64,000 nt of DNA from the NCBI RefSeq assembly GCF_038024875.1, contig NZ_CP136136.1, forward strand, positions 1,054,001-1,118,000, read 5' to 3'. Shown here piece by piece: positions 35,286-47,930 of this stretch. Positions within the stretch are counted from its first letter, which is position 1. Every line of letters starts with the position of its first letter. Origin of the DNA: Gordonia rubripertincta. GTDB lineage: Bacteria > Actinomycetota > Actinomycetes > Mycobacteriales > Mycobacteriaceae. Under the pieces are notes generated by a model, which was given only the letters and a program-made list of their open reading frames with translations, was not told where the DNA came from and did no database searches. The position numbers and the translations under genes are program-made.

Positions 35286-35331
35286 GGTGCCCACGCCGGA
35301 CGATTTGCCACGTCACCGGCGATCGGATGGG

Positions 35332-35961
35332 TCAGCGCATCACGCCGTGAAGGACGATGGCCACCAATCGTTCTGCCCAGTCGTCGTCGAAATCCTGGTC
35401 CCGCAGCAGAAGTACGTGCAGCATCGCCGATCCGCCCACCACCTCGATGAGACGGTCGGGGTCGACGTCGGGGTGCACCTCGCCGCGCTCGACCGCGACC
35501 ACCAGTCTCTCGCGCACACCCCCGAACACCGCGGCGAAACCGGCGTGGACGCGGGCGGCGAGAGCCGGGTCAGCGGACATGTCCGCGATCAGGCCGGGCA
35601 GCGCGACACGGGTCACCGGTCGGGCGAACAGGTCTCGAGCGGCGTCGACCATCAACCGCAGATCGGCCTCCATCTCGCCGCTCGACGGCGGTAGACGTGT
35701 CATCTGCGCGAACACCACGTCGTGTACGAGCTCGGCCTTACCCGACCATCGCCGATACAGCGCCGTCTTGGTGGTGCCCGCCCGCTCGGCGATCGCGGCC
35801 ATCGTCAGGCGGTGATAACCCACCTCGACGACGAGTCGGGCCGCGGCGTCGAGCACCGCGGAGTCGATCCGCGCGTCGCGGGGCCGCCCGGCTGTCGCCT
35901 CGACCGGTCCCGCGCCGTCGAGGCCGGCGGCGAGACCAGCCCCGTCGGGTCCAGCGTCCAT
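35332..35961 (-). CDS. TetR/AcrR-family regulator
   Basis: A 209-residue repressor. After a Gly/Ala-rich N-terminal extension of ~25 residues the HTH domain follows (VLDAAARLVVEVGYHRLTM, AIAERAGTTKTALYRRWSGK), then a C-terminal ligand domain of TetR_C_11 type. It is divergent from an APH-type phosphotransferase gene with a perfect 6-bp inverted repeat between them, so it probably represses both itself and that operon. Confidence 0.9.
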   Translation of the reverse strand: MDAGPDGAGLAAGLDGAGPVEATAGRPRDARIDSAVLDAAARLVVEVGYHRLTMAAIAERAGTTKTALYRRWSGKAELVHDVVFAQMTRLPPSSGEMEADLRLMVDAARDLFARPVTRVALPGLIADMSADPALAARVHAGFAAVFGGVRERLVVAVERGEVHPDVDPDRLIEVVGGSAMLHVLLLRDQDFDDDWAERLVAIVLHGVMR

Positions 35962-36033
35962 GAGACCAACTCTCGTCGCAGTCGCGATTTTGCCGAAGTC
36001 GCTGCGGGGTCCGCGACCTGTCTGCTGTCATTA

Positions 36034-37200
<1,167 letters not shown>

Positions 37201-37204
37201 TCCC

Positions 37205-38341
37205 ATGTCCGGTCTCGGACCACTCGACGAGTTCCCGATTCATCAACTGCCGCAACCGATCGCCTGGCCGGCGAATTCCGACCGCAACTTCTACGACCGC
37301 GCCTATCTCAACGCCCACGATCGCAGCGGCAACATCTTCCTGATCACCGGCATCGGTTACTACCCGAACCTCGGGGTCAAGGATGCCTTCGTCCTGATCC
37401 GACGCCGGCAGGAAGACGGCCCGGACACCCAGACCGCGGTGCACCTGTCCGACGCCATCGACGGCGACCGACTCGACCAGCATGTCGGGGCGTACCGACT
37501 GTCTGTCGACGAGCCCCTGCGCACACTGCATCTCACGCTCGCCGAGACCGAGGGCATCGCCGTCGACCTGCACTGGGAAGGCCTGTTCGACCCACTCCTG
37601 GAGCAACCCCACATCATGAGGCAGGGCACCAAGGTCACGCTCGACGCGCAACGCTTCGCCCAGGTCGGCACCTGGCGCGGGTCCATCACCGTCGACGGCG
37701 AACACATCGCGGTCGACCCGTCGACGTGGATCGGGACCCGCGACCGGTCCTGGGGCATCCGGCCGGTGGGCGAACCGGAACCCGCAGGGCGACCGGCAGA
37801 TCCGCCCTTCGAGGGCATGTGGTGGCTGTACGTGCCGATGGCCTTCGACGACTTCCAGCTCGTCCTCATCGTGCAGGAGGACCCGAACGGGTTCCGCACC
37901 CTCAACGACTGCTCCCGCGTGTGGAAGGACGGCCGCGTCGAACAACTCGGCTGGCCGAGGATCTCGGTGCACTACGCCTCGGGAACCCGGATTCCCACCG
38001 GTGCAACCATTTCCGCCACCGCATCGGACGGGTCGGTGGTGACGTTCGAGGCGGAGTCACTGCTGCCCGTCCCGATCCACGTCGGCGGCGGGTACGGCGG
38101 CGATCCCGACTGGCTCCACGGCGTCTGGCGCGGTGAGGACTTCACCGAGCGCCTCACCTACGACATGACCAGCCCGGAGATCATCGGGCGCATGCCGTTC
38201 GGCGTCATCGACCACGTCGGACGGGCGACCTGCCGGGAAGGCGACGGCACGACCCGAACCGGTTGGGGCCTGTTCGAGCACGGCGCGCTCGGCCGTCACG
38301 ACCCGTCGGGCTTCGCCGACTGGCTGAGCGTCGCCCCCTAG
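37205..38341 (+). CDS. Lipocalin-like (DUF7064/DUF7065-type) protein
   Basis: A 378-residue, Trp/Asp/Gly-rich beta protein. The central PSTWIGTRDRSWGIRPVG is the hallmark of a family, related to AttH/CrtC-type lipocalin-fold enzymes, that often sits next to APH phosphotransferases in actinobacterial lipid loci. No catalytic residues can be assigned. Start ATG 37205 lies 4 bases after the kinase stop, so both are one operon. Its stop overlaps, in the palindrome CTAG, the stop of the convergent hydrolase gene. Confidence 0.75.
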   Translation: MSGLGPLDEFPIHQLPQPIAWPANSDRNFYDRAYLNAHDRSGNIFLITGIGYYPNLGVKDAFVLIRRRQEDGPDTQTAVHLSDAIDGDRLDQHVGAYRLSVDEPLRTLHLTLAETEGIAVDLHWEGLFDPLLEQPHIMRQGTKVTLDAQRFAQVGTWRGSITVDGEHIAVDPSTWIGTRDRSWGIRPVGEPEPAGRPADPPFEGMWWLYVPMAFDDFQLVLIVQEDPNGFRTLNDCSRVWKDGRVEQLGWPRISVHYASGTRIPTGATISATASDGSVVTFEAESLLPVPIHVGGGYGGDPDWLHGVWRGEDFTERLTYDMTSPEIIGRMPFGVIDHVGRATCREGDGTTRTGWGLFEHGALGRHDPSGFADWLSVAP

Positions 38342-39405
38342 TCCAGGCTCGACAGGAACTCGTCGATCCGCGGCCACGTCTGTTCGACGGCGGCCGATCC
38401 GGCGATGAGCCCGAGATGGCTGGTCTCCACGGTGGTGAACTCGACGCGCGGTGACCCGGTGAACAGGTCGACGCCGTGGTGGGCGGCCTCCCAGCTGACG
38501 ATGGCGTCGCGGTGGCTGCCGAACAGCTGCACCGGCACCGCGACCTTCGACAACTCGACCGTGACGTCGTCGAAGGTCAGCACGCCGCGGGCCAGGTCGC
38601 CGTGCATGATGAACTTCTCCCACATCTCTTCGGACGCCTTGCCGGGGTAACCGGGCATCGTGTCCTGGAAGCGGTCGATGGCCTTCATCCTCGTCAAGGC
38701 CTCGGTGTCGTCGGCGTTGCGGATGATGTAGCCGGGTTTCTTGAGCTCGCGCTGCCAGGCGGTACCGCGGTAGGCGGTACGCACGAGAAGGGCCGGGATA
38801 CCGCCCAGAGCCCGCAGCGCGAGAGACACCGGTTTGGGCCCGAGGGGCCGCATCAGCGTCTTCACCAGCGGGTACGGCGGGACGCGGTCATAGTCCAGCG
38901 GGGTACCGACCGCGGTGATGGACCGCACCGGCAGAGCCGGGTCGGCGGCGACGGTCAGGAACGAGATGGTGCCGCCGAGACTCCAGCTGAGCAGGTCCAC
39001 ACCGCCGCCGCCCGATGACCCCTCGTCGAAATCCGCCAGGGTCGCGGCTATCGCACCGGGGACGATGTCGGCGAAGAAGTCGGCGAACCCGAGGTGCCGG
39101 TCGTCCCGGCTCATGTCCCCGAAGTCGAGCACGTAGGGCACCCGGCCAGTGGACAGCAGGTACTCCACGACGCTGAGGCCGGACGCGAGGTCGTAACAGT
39201 CCGTGGACACCGCCAGTGGCGGGACGAGCAGCACCGGTCGCTGCGACGACCGGCGGGCCGACGTCAGTTGCTCGACGCTGCCGTAGCGCCGCAACTGACG
39301 ATGTGGCGCGTCCTCGAGCACGGTGTTCGGGGTTTCGTGGGGTTCCCCGACCTCCCCACCGCGCGCCAGATGCAGCAGCTTCGCGACGCCGTCGAGACCG
39401 GCCAT
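38338..39405 (-). CDS. Alpha/beta hydrolase of PHA-synthase (PhaC) type
   Basis: A 355-residue protein with the PhaC-like order: RPVLLVPPLAVSTDCYDLA near residue 60, a nucleophile elbow SWSLGG, and the late VPVQLFGSHRDAIVSWE and TSHLGLIAG supplying Asp and His. Polyester synthases use Cys at the elbow; here Ser is present, so an acyltransferase or esterase role is as likely. ATG 39405 is chosen because GGGGGAAG precedes it; the frame could extend 18 codons upstream. Confidence 0.75.
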   Translation of the reverse strand: MAGLDGVAKLLHLARGGEVGEPHETPNTVLEDAPHRQLRRYGSVEQLTSARRSSQRPVLLVPPLAVSTDCYDLASGLSVVEYLLSTGRVPYVLDFGDMSRDDRHLGFADFFADIVPGAIAATLADFDEGSSGGGGVDLLSWSLGGTISFLTVAADPALPVRSITAVGTPLDYDRVPPYPLVKTLMRPLGPKPVSLALRALGGIPALLVRTAYRGTAWQRELKKPGYIIRNADDTEALTRMKAIDRFQDTMPGYPGKASEEMWEKFIMHGDLARGVLTFDDVTVELSKVAVPVQLFGSHRDAIVSWEAAHHGVDLFTGSPRVEFTTVETSHLGLIAGSAAVEQTWPRIDEFLSSLD

Positions 39406-39629
39406 GACAGCTTCCCCCTTCACCTCATCCGCCCCCGCGGAGCCGTGATCGCTGGCCATTCAACACGGTGTGCCGACGCGCGTCACGGTTGGGGCCGAGC
39501 GTGTGTGGGTATGTCCGATCCAGGCAGCGCGGCCTCCGCCGTGTGCCTGCGATCAAGACGCGGTCGGATCGATCAGCCCGCACGACGGAGCACCCCCGAC
39601 CCCGCCTGTGCATACGAGGAGGAGACACC

Positions 39630-40199
39630 ATGGCCGAAGAACTCAACAACGTCACCGTCGCATTCCTGGTGGCCACCGAGGGCGCCGAACAGGTGGAGCT
39701 CACCGAACCCTGGAAGTCCATCGAGGCCTGCGGCGGAAAGCCGGTGCTCGTCTCCACCGACTCCGGCACCATCCAGGCGTTCGATCACCTCGACAAGGCC
39801 GACACCTTTCCCGTCGACCGGACTCTCGAAGACGCCCGCATCGCCGACTTCGACGCCCTGGTCCTCCCGGGCGGTGTCGCCAACCCCGATTTCCTGCGCG
39901 CGTCGTCGCCGGCGGTTCGTTTCGTGCGCGGCTTCTTCGAGGCTGGCAAGCCCGTCGCGGCGATCTGTCACGCGCCGTGGACGCTCATCGAGGCCGACGT
40001 CGTGCGCGGACGCACCCTCACCTCGTTCCCGAGCATCAAGACCGACGTCATCAACGCCGGCGGCAACTGGGTCGACGAGGAGGTCGTCACGTGTCGAGGC
40101 GGCGACAGCGTGCTGATCACCAGCCGTAAGCCCGACGACCTGCCGGCATTCAACGCCGCGATCGTGGCCGAGTTCGCCCACAGCCGCGTGCCCGGCTGA
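39630..40199 (+). CDS. DJ-1/PfpI-family protein
   Basis: A 189-residue type-1 glutaminase-like protein. Cys113 in AAICHAPW sits at the nucleophile elbow with His114, and Glu20 in TEGAEQVEL completes the usual site; LVLPGGVANPDFLR is the family's glycine loop. Members act as stress proteases, glyoxalases or deglycases. ATG 39630 follows GAGGAGGAG. Its stop is 4 bases from the convergent mycothiol-dependent enzyme gene. Confidence 0.9.
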   Translation: MAEELNNVTVAFLVATEGAEQVELTEPWKSIEACGGKPVLVSTDSGTIQAFDHLDKADTFPVDRTLEDARIADFDALVLPGGVANPDFLRASSPAVRFVRGFFEAGKPVAAICHAPWTLIEADVVRGRTLTSFPSIKTDVINAGGNWVDEEVVTCRGGDSVLITSRKPDDLPAFNAAIVAEFAHSRVPG

Positions 40200-40203
40200 G
40201 GGG

Positions 40204-42278
<2,075 letters not shown>

Positions 42279-42281
42279 TCG

Positions 42282-42298
42282 CCGAGGCCGACCCTCGG
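42282..42298. terminator. Small hairpin between convergent genes
   Basis: CCGAGG and CCTCGG pair (6 bp, 5-base loop) in the 23-base gap between the aminotransferase and OPT stops. It could serve both strands; no T-run. Confidence 0.4.
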
Positions 42299-42301
42299 GA
42301 C

Positions 42302-44326
42302 TCAGCCCTTGGGGTCGGTCTTGGTGGTGTCGTCGACTCCCGTGACAACCGTGTCCGGCACGGTGCCGCTGGCGGCAGCGAGCTTGGCGATGCGGTCGTA
42401 GAGCAGGGCGACGAGGCCGGCGAACACGATGACGCCGAGGATCTGCGCCCAGGTCTCGAAACCGTCGCCCACGATGGCCAGCACTGAGTCGTCGCCGGTC
42501 GCGGCGACGATGCCCGCGAAGACCACGCCGAACAAGGCCTCACCGACGATCAGGCCGGTCGCGAGCAGCACACCCATGCGCTTCTTGTGTTCGACTGCGC
42601 CACCGCTGCGTTCGGCCCAGCGGTTGTAGAAGTGTCCGAGGAAGGCGCCCACCGGGATGATGAGAGTGACCGACATCGGCAGGTACATGCCCATGCCGAC
42701 CGCGAGCGGCGGCAGCCGGAACTTCCCCGCACGACCCAGCAGTTCGTCGATGAGGATGACGGCCGCGCCGATGAGGGCGCCGAGTCCGATGAGGCCCCAG
42801 TTGAGATCGGCGCCGAGCACGCCCTTGGCGAGGGTCGACAGCAAGCCCGCCTGCGGTGCGGCCAGTGCGTCGGGGCCGGCGCCGGGGGCTCCGACGAAGC
42901 CGAAGACGTCGTACATGAGCCCGAGGATCGGCGGGATGATCGCCGAGCCGAAGAGCACACCGATCACCAACGCCACCTGCTGTTTCCACGGTGTCGCACC
43001 GACCAGCTGACCGGTCTTGAGGTCCTGCAGGTTGTCATTGGAGATCGTCGCGACGCCGAAGACCACCGCGGCCGTGAACAGCGTGTAGGCGATCAGGGCG
43101 TCGGTCTGGGAGGAGTCGGCGCCACCGAAGGTCGCCTTGATGAGGAGCGCGGCGATGAGGACCACCAGGATGCCGACGCCGGAGATCGGGGAGTTCGACG
43201 AGCCGATGAGCCCGGCCATGTAGCCGCAGACCGCCGCCACCGCGAGACCGATGACGAAGACGAACACGATGCTCACCGCGATGATCCCGGCGGCGCTGCC
43301 CTCGAGGACGGTGTCGTGCACGAAGTCCCACAGCAGCAGACCGATCGGGACGAGCAGCACCAGGATGCTGCCGCCGACGATGTTGAAGGGGATGTCGCGC
43401 TCGGTGATGTCCACGGTCTGGCCCTCGCGGCGTGACCGCGACGAGGCGAGCGACCCCTTGATCCCGCGGGCGATCGGGCCCATGACCTTGATGAGGGTCC
43501 AGATCGCGGCGATTGCGATGGCGCCCGCACCGATGAGTCGGACGTCGTTGGCGAAGACCCCGGAGACCACGTCGCTGAGCGACTCCCCGGCCTCACCCTG
43601 GTTCTGGCTCTGGATCGGCAGCAGGACACCGTAGGAGATGAGCAGGCCGACGAGCATCGCCACACCGACGGTGACGCCCACGAGGTGTCCGATACCGATG
43701 AGCGACATCGACAGTCCGGCGGTGAACAGGGTGCCGCCTGCGCCGACCTTGATCGTCGTGGCGATCGAGTCGCTCAGAACCTTGAGCTTCGTCAGAAGGG
43801 CGAATCCCGCCGACGCGATCGAACCGATGACGATCGTGCGCAACCCGGCCTTGTTCTCCGTGGCACCGCCGGCCGAGTCACCGACCTTCAGCACCTCAGC
43901 TGCCGCAACGCCTTCGGGATAGGGCAGGTCCGATCCCGTGACCAGCGCCCGGCGCAGCGGGATGGAGTACATGACGCCGAGGATGCCGCCGATCGCACAG
44001 ACGGCGACCGTGATCCAGTACGGGAATCCCGTCCACCATCCGATCATCACCAGACCGGGGATCACGAAGATGATCGCCGACAGCGTGCCGGCCGCGGATG
44101 CGATCGTCTGGACGATGTTGTTCTCCACCACCGAGTGATTGGCGAAGTACCGCAGGATGCTCATCGAGATCACGGCCGCCGGGATGGCGGTGGCGAAAGT
44201 GAGGCCGACCTTGAGTCCGAGATAGACATTGGCCGCGGTGAAGACGAGCGTGATGACCCCGCCGAGGATGACCCCTCGGAGCGTCAGCTCGCGCAGACTT
44301 GTCGTGGCCGCGGGCGTAATCGCCAT
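42302..44326 (-). CDS. Oligopeptide transporter, OPT family
   Basis: A 674-residue polytopic membrane protein with about 15 hydrophobic segments. The N-terminal SLRELTLRGVILGGVITL..AANVYLGLKVGLTFATAIPAA pattern is the OPT/YSL signature of the bacterial PT clade. Members import peptides or metal chelates with protons. ATG 44326 follows GAGGGG. A TetR gene is divergent, 194 bases away, and is a candidate regulator; no peptidase is adjacent. Confidence 0.92.
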   Translation of the reverse strand: MAITPAATTSLRELTLRGVILGGVITLVFTAANVYLGLKVGLTFATAIPAAVISMSILRYFANHSVVENNIVQTIASAAGTLSAIIFVIPGLVMIGWWTGFPYWITVAVCAIGGILGVMYSIPLRRALVTGSDLPYPEGVAAAEVLKVGDSAGGATENKAGLRTIVIGSIASAGFALLTKLKVLSDSIATTIKVGAGGTLFTAGLSMSLIGIGHLVGVTVGVAMLVGLLISYGVLLPIQSQNQGEAGESLSDVVSGVFANDVRLIGAGAIAIAAIWTLIKVMGPIARGIKGSLASSRSRREGQTVDITERDIPFNIVGGSILVLLVPIGLLLWDFVHDTVLEGSAAGIIAVSIVFVFVIGLAVAAVCGYMAGLIGSSNSPISGVGILVVLIAALLIKATFGGADSSQTDALIAYTLFTAAVVFGVATISNDNLQDLKTGQLVGATPWKQQVALVIGVLFGSAIIPPILGLMYDVFGFVGAPGAGPDALAAPQAGLLSTLAKGVLGADLNWGLIGLGALIGAAVILIDELLGRAGKFRLPPLAVGMGMYLPMSVTLIIPVGAFLGHFYNRWAERSGGAVEHKKRMGVLLATGLIVGEALFGVVFAGIVAATGDDSVLAIVGDGFETWAQILGVIVFAGLVALLYDRIAKLAAASGTVPDTVVTGVDDTTKTDPKG

Positions 44327-44508
44327 CAGGTCCCCTCACACAGGTCGTGAACGGCCCGCCGCGTGAGACGTGGACCGGGTTCACTCGAGTACAGTCGATC
44401 CACCTTAGGACCGGAGGGCCGCACCGGCGCAAACGCGGCCTGTCGCTCGCGCGTCGGGTCCGGGACAACAGGTCACGATCCGTGCTCCGGACGACCACCA
44501 CGGTAGGG

Positions 44509-44520
44509 CATCATCTACCC
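44509..44520 (+). promoter_or_regulatory. Leaderless promoter of the TetR gene
   Basis: CATCAT (44509-44514) ends 6 bases before ATG 44521; there is no Shine-Dalgarno. The alternative TAGGGC box is at 44504-44509. Confidence 0.4.
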
Positions 44521-45168
44521 ATGACCGATGGGAAGACCGAGCAGTCTGCCCGTACCCGCCAGGCGCTGATCGGCGCGGCAGAGGAGTTGATCGCGCTGCA
44601 CGGCGTGTCCGCGGTCTCCAGCAGGCAGATCAGCAAAGCCGCCGGTCAGGGCAACAACTATGCGGTGGGCCATCACTTCGGTTCCAAGGACGACCTGATC
44701 CGGGCCACCCTCGACAGACACAACGCCACCATCGATCGACTGCGTCAGAAAGCACTCGACGCGATCACGCCGAACCCGGAGGTACGGGACTGGATCCGGT
44801 GTCTGGTGTGCCCCGAGATCGAGTATCTCGGCGGGCTCGGTGCCCCGACCTACTTCGCGCGGTTCTTCGCGAACGTGTCCAGCGACCCGGCTACCACCAT
44901 CCTGCTGTACGAGAAGATGGGCGAGTCCCGACCACTGCTGGCGATCCTCGCGGGCTTGTACGGCGCACTGCCGGAGTTCCCGGGTCCCGTCCTCGAGATG
45001 CGCAACAACATGACGCGTCACATCATCGTGAACACACTGGCCGACCTCGAGCGCGCCGCCGAGTCCGGTGATCACCCGGTCACACCCTGGCAGCAGCAGT
45101 GCGAGATCGTCGTCGACGCCCTCACCGGGATGTGGCTCGCTCCGGTCACCCTCCCCGCTTCTGAGTGA
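44521..45168 (+). CDS. TetR/AcrR-family regulator
   Basis: A 215-residue regulator. The HTH lies at residues ~10-57 (TRQALIGAAEELIALHGVSA, RQISKAAGQGNNYAVGHHFGSK), with an all-helical ligand domain after it. The frame is open 58 codons upstream, but the HTH position fixes ATG 44521. It is divergent from the OPT transporter and convergent with the cholesterol oxidase gene 40 bases away. Confidence 0.9.
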   Translation: MTDGKTEQSARTRQALIGAAEELIALHGVSAVSSRQISKAAGQGNNYAVGHHFGSKDDLIRATLDRHNATIDRLRQKALDAITPNPEVRDWIRCLVCPEIEYLGGLGAPTYFARFFANVSSDPATTILLYEKMGESRPLLAILAGLYGALPEFPGPVLEMRNNMTRHIIVNTLADLERAAESGDHPVTPWQQQCEIVVDALTGMWLAPVTLPASE

Positions 45169-45208
45169 ACCGTCGCTGGAAACCGCGAGCGAAGCGAGCC
45201 ACCAAGCG

Positions 45209-46816
45209 TCAGATCGTGGAACCCACGTCCTTGGCGACGATGTGGTCGAGCGCGCGTTCGGCCACCGCTGCGATGGTCATCGACGGATTGCAGGCCGCGG
45301 TGGTGCCCGGCATGAGCGCACCGTCGAGCACGTAGAGACCGGGTTGTCCCTTGACCCGCCCCTCGAGGTCGCAGACCGTACCCATGTTGGCGCCACCGAG
45401 TGCGTGCCAGGTCGACGGGAAGAACGCGTTGGTGTCGGTGAGGATCGCGTCGGGCCCGGCGATCCTGCGGACCGCGCCGTCGATGTGTTTGGTCTGTATC
45501 TCCGAGTCACCCTCGTGCGGCCACTTGATGATCGCGTCGCCGGCCCTCGAGTCGTAGGAGATGACACCGCGTCCGGAACTGACACCGAAGCCGACCAGCA
45601 TCGTGGTCTTGGCGGAGACCGGCATCGGGGGAATCGAGGCCTGGACGACGGTGAAGGCGCTCTTGGGATCGCTCCAGTTGAGACTGCCGTACACCACCGG
45701 ACCTCCCTGTACCGCTCCGAAATCGATGCTCGGGCTGGTCCAGGTGTAGATGCGGTCCGCGTTGGTGCCCCACCCGCGGCCGAGACCATCGGGCAGGTCG
45801 CTGATCGTACCGGCCTCGCGGGCCCGCACGAGAAGCTTGGTGGTGTTGACACTGCCCGCCGCCATGATGAGTGTCCTGGTGATGATCTCCTTGTGTTCCA
45901 ACACCTTTCCGGCCTCGTCGGTCCGTTCGACGTGGAGGGACCACTTGCCGTCCTTCCGCCTGCTGACCTGCCGGACGGTGTGCAGTGTCCGCACCGTCAC
46001 GAGCCCGGTGGCCTCGGCCTGCCGGATGTAGGTGACGTCGACGCTGTGCTTGCCGCCGTTGTTCACGCCGAAGGAACCGTCCCCGTTGGAGTAGGCCGCC
46101 TTCATCTCGCCGCGCAGTTCCGCCTCGGCATATCCCCAATCGATGGGCATTGGAATCTTCTGCAGCGGGAGTCCCTCGGCGCGAACCCGTTTGGCGAACT
46201 GACGCGGGGCCAGATACTGCGGTGACCGCACCACCGAGTCGGGTGCCACCGCGACCTTGAGCATCTTGGCGACCCGCGGATAATGGACGCGGTTCATCAG
46301 CTGCCAGTCGAGAGCGTTGGGGAAGTGCTCGTTGAAGACCGCCTCACTGGGCTGCAATGTCATGCCCTGGTAGACCAGGGAACCACCACCGAGTCCAGCA
46401 GGACACAGCGCCGTCATGTTCGCACCCGTTACTGACTCAATCAGTCCCACATAGGGTTCGACACTCAGCGGCTTGCCGAACAGGTTCGGCGTGGACTCGT
46501 GCCAGAGTACGCGTTTGTCGGGATTCAACGCCCGTGGAAAGGTCTCCGAGTTCGGTCCGGTCGGCCACCTTCTTCCCCGCTCGAGCATCAGGACCGGCAC
46601 ACCGGCCTGCGCGAGGCGGAGTGCCGAGACACCCCCACCGAAACCGGAGCCCACGACCACCACCCGATGCTCCTCCCGGGTGCGCCGGACACGGCGCGCC
46701 GGCGCCGCCGACGCCGGGGTCCCGTTCGCGGACACAGCGATCGCGCCCGCTGCGCCGGCCGCGGTGACCGCCGCAGCCTTGAGGAAGGTTCGTCTCGTCG
46801 GCAACGCCCCGGACAT
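45209..46816 (-). CDS. choD: Secreted cholesterol oxidase, GMC family
   Basis: A 535-residue flavoenzyme oxidising cholesterol to cholest-4-en-3-one. A twin-arginine signal (TRRTFLKAAAV, residues 7-17, then ASAAPA) predicts Tat export. FAD loop VVGSGFGGG is at ~55-62. The C-terminal HALGGANMG (His471) and TTAACNPSMTIAAVAERALD (Asn510) correspond to the catalytic His and Asn of the non-covalent cholesterol oxidases. ATG 46816 follows AGGAGAGCC and places the Tat motif at the N-terminus. An SDR gene is divergent, 268 bases away. Confidence 0.92.
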   Translation of the reverse strand: MSGALPTRRTFLKAAAVTAAGAAGAIAVSANGTPASAAPARRVRRTREEHRVVVVGSGFGGGVSALRLAQAGVPVLMLERGRRWPTGPNSETFPRALNPDKRVLWHESTPNLFGKPLSVEPYVGLIESVTGANMTALCPAGLGGGSLVYQGMTLQPSEAVFNEHFPNALDWQLMNRVHYPRVAKMLKVAVAPDSVVRSPQYLAPRQFAKRVRAEGLPLQKIPMPIDWGYAEAELRGEMKAAYSNGDGSFGVNNGGKHSVDVTYIRQAEATGLVTVRTLHTVRQVSRRKDGKWSLHVERTDEAGKVLEHKEIITRTLIMAAGSVNTTKLLVRAREAGTISDLPDGLGRGWGTNADRIYTWTSPSIDFGAVQGGPVVYGSLNWSDPKSAFTVVQASIPPMPVSAKTTMLVGFGVSSGRGVISYDSRAGDAIIKWPHEGDSEIQTKHIDGAVRRIAGPDAILTDTNAFFPSTWHALGGANMGTVCDLEGRVKGQPGLYVLDGALMPGTTAACNPSMTIAAVAERALDHIVAKDVGSTI

Positions 46817-47012
46817 GGCTCTCCTGTCGTCGGTGCACGAGACGATCCCGTACACGCATGCACTGAGGGAACTCACGGCATTCTCGAACCGCGAGCGGGA
46901 GAAGATGGCGCCTGCGAGATGCAGCCGTCCGAAGCAGACTTCGGCATGAACACAGTCCTGTCAAGGGCTACAACGGTTTTCGTCCCTCGTTCTGATCAGC
47001 TCACCGCAAGGC

Positions 47013-47042
47013 TTGACAGACGCTCCAGTCATGTGACTGAAT
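47013..47042 (+). promoter_or_regulatory. Promoter with overlapping dyad upstream of the SDR gene
   Basis: TTGACA (47013-47018) is an exact -35 box; CTGAAT (47037-47042) is the best -10 at 18-base spacing. The dyad CAGTCA-TG-TGACTG (47026-47039) fills the spacer and touches the -10, as expected for a repressor site. Confidence 0.55.
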
Positions 47043-47084
47043 CGGTGGCAATGGGTCTGCACCTATTCGCGGCGGGGGAGATGC

Positions 47085-47921
47085 ATGTCAGATCACTTGC
47101 GAGACAAGACCATCATCATCACGGGGGCCGGTGGCGGATTCGGCAAGGTCATCGCCCAGAAGTGTGCCTCGCGCGGTGCCCATGTCGTCGGCGTGGACAT
47201 CGACACCGACGGTCTGACCGCCGTTGTCGACGACATTCTCGCCGCCGGCGGCTCGGCGGTCGCGCAGGTCGCAGACGTGACCGACATGGCTCAGATGCGG
47301 TCGGCCGCAACGCTCGCCGTCGAGAAGTTCGGGACCATCGACGTCATCGTCAACAACGCCGGCGTCATGCCGTTGGCCTTCTTCGCCGATCACGAACGCG
47401 CCTGGGAGAAGTGGCACAAGGCCATCGACATCAACATCAAGGGCGTCGTGAACGGCATCTCCGCCGTCTACGACCAGATGATCGCGCAGGGCCGTGGGCA
47501 GGTCGTCAACATCGCGTCGATCTACGGCAACGGCGGCTTCGAGGGATCGGGCGTCTACAGCGCGACGAAGGCGGCGGTCACCATGTTGTCCGACTCGTTG
47601 CGGATCGAGGCCAAGGGCAAGATCAAGGTCACCACGGTCAAGCCCACCGGTGTCGCGGGCACCAATCTGGCGAGCTGGATCGTCAACGATCGCGCGATCC
47701 GCGGCATCGTCGGCCAGCGCGCGGCGTCGTACCGGGAGCACGTAGTCCAGATGCTCAAGGGTGAACTACCGCCCGAACTGACCGACGCGGACTCGATCCG
47801 GTACTGGCTCATCACTCCCGAGGATCTGGCCGACGCCGTCGTCCACGTCATCGATCAACCCTGGGGGATCAGCCTCTCGGACGTGACCGTGCGCGCGAGT
47901 GGCGAGGACTACCTGTACTGA
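47085..47921 (+). CDS. Short-chain dehydrogenase/reductase, sterol-locus type
   Basis: A 278-residue SDR: cofactor loop ITGAGGGFGKVI, VDIDTD after strand 2 (Asp favouring NAD), NNAGVM, and catalytic Y-x3-K in YSATKAAV. The C-terminal ~50 residues with ITPEDLADAVVHVIDQPWG are typical of the subgroup. Divergence from cholesterol oxidase makes a hydroxysteroid or fatty-alcohol substrate plausible, which is inference. ATG 47085 follows GGGGGAG. Confidence 0.88.
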   Translation: MSDHLRDKTIIITGAGGGFGKVIAQKCASRGAHVVGVDIDTDGLTAVVDDILAAGGSAVAQVADVTDMAQMRSAATLAVEKFGTIDVIVNNAGVMPLAFFADHERAWEKWHKAIDINIKGVVNGISAVYDQMIAQGRGQVVNIASIYGNGGFEGSGVYSATKAAVTMLSDSLRIEAKGKIKVTTVKPTGVAGTNLASWIVNDRAIRGIVGQRAASYREHVVQMLKGELPPELTDADSIRYWLITPEDLADAVVHVIDQPWGISLSDVTVRASGEDYLY

Positions 47922-47930
47922 TCTCGCAAA

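Noticed and set aside
38338..39405. Calling this gene a polyhydroxyalkanoate synthase (phaC)
   Set aside because: The nucleophile elbow has Ser where synthases need Cys, and no phaE/phaR, phasin or depolymerase gene is nearby.
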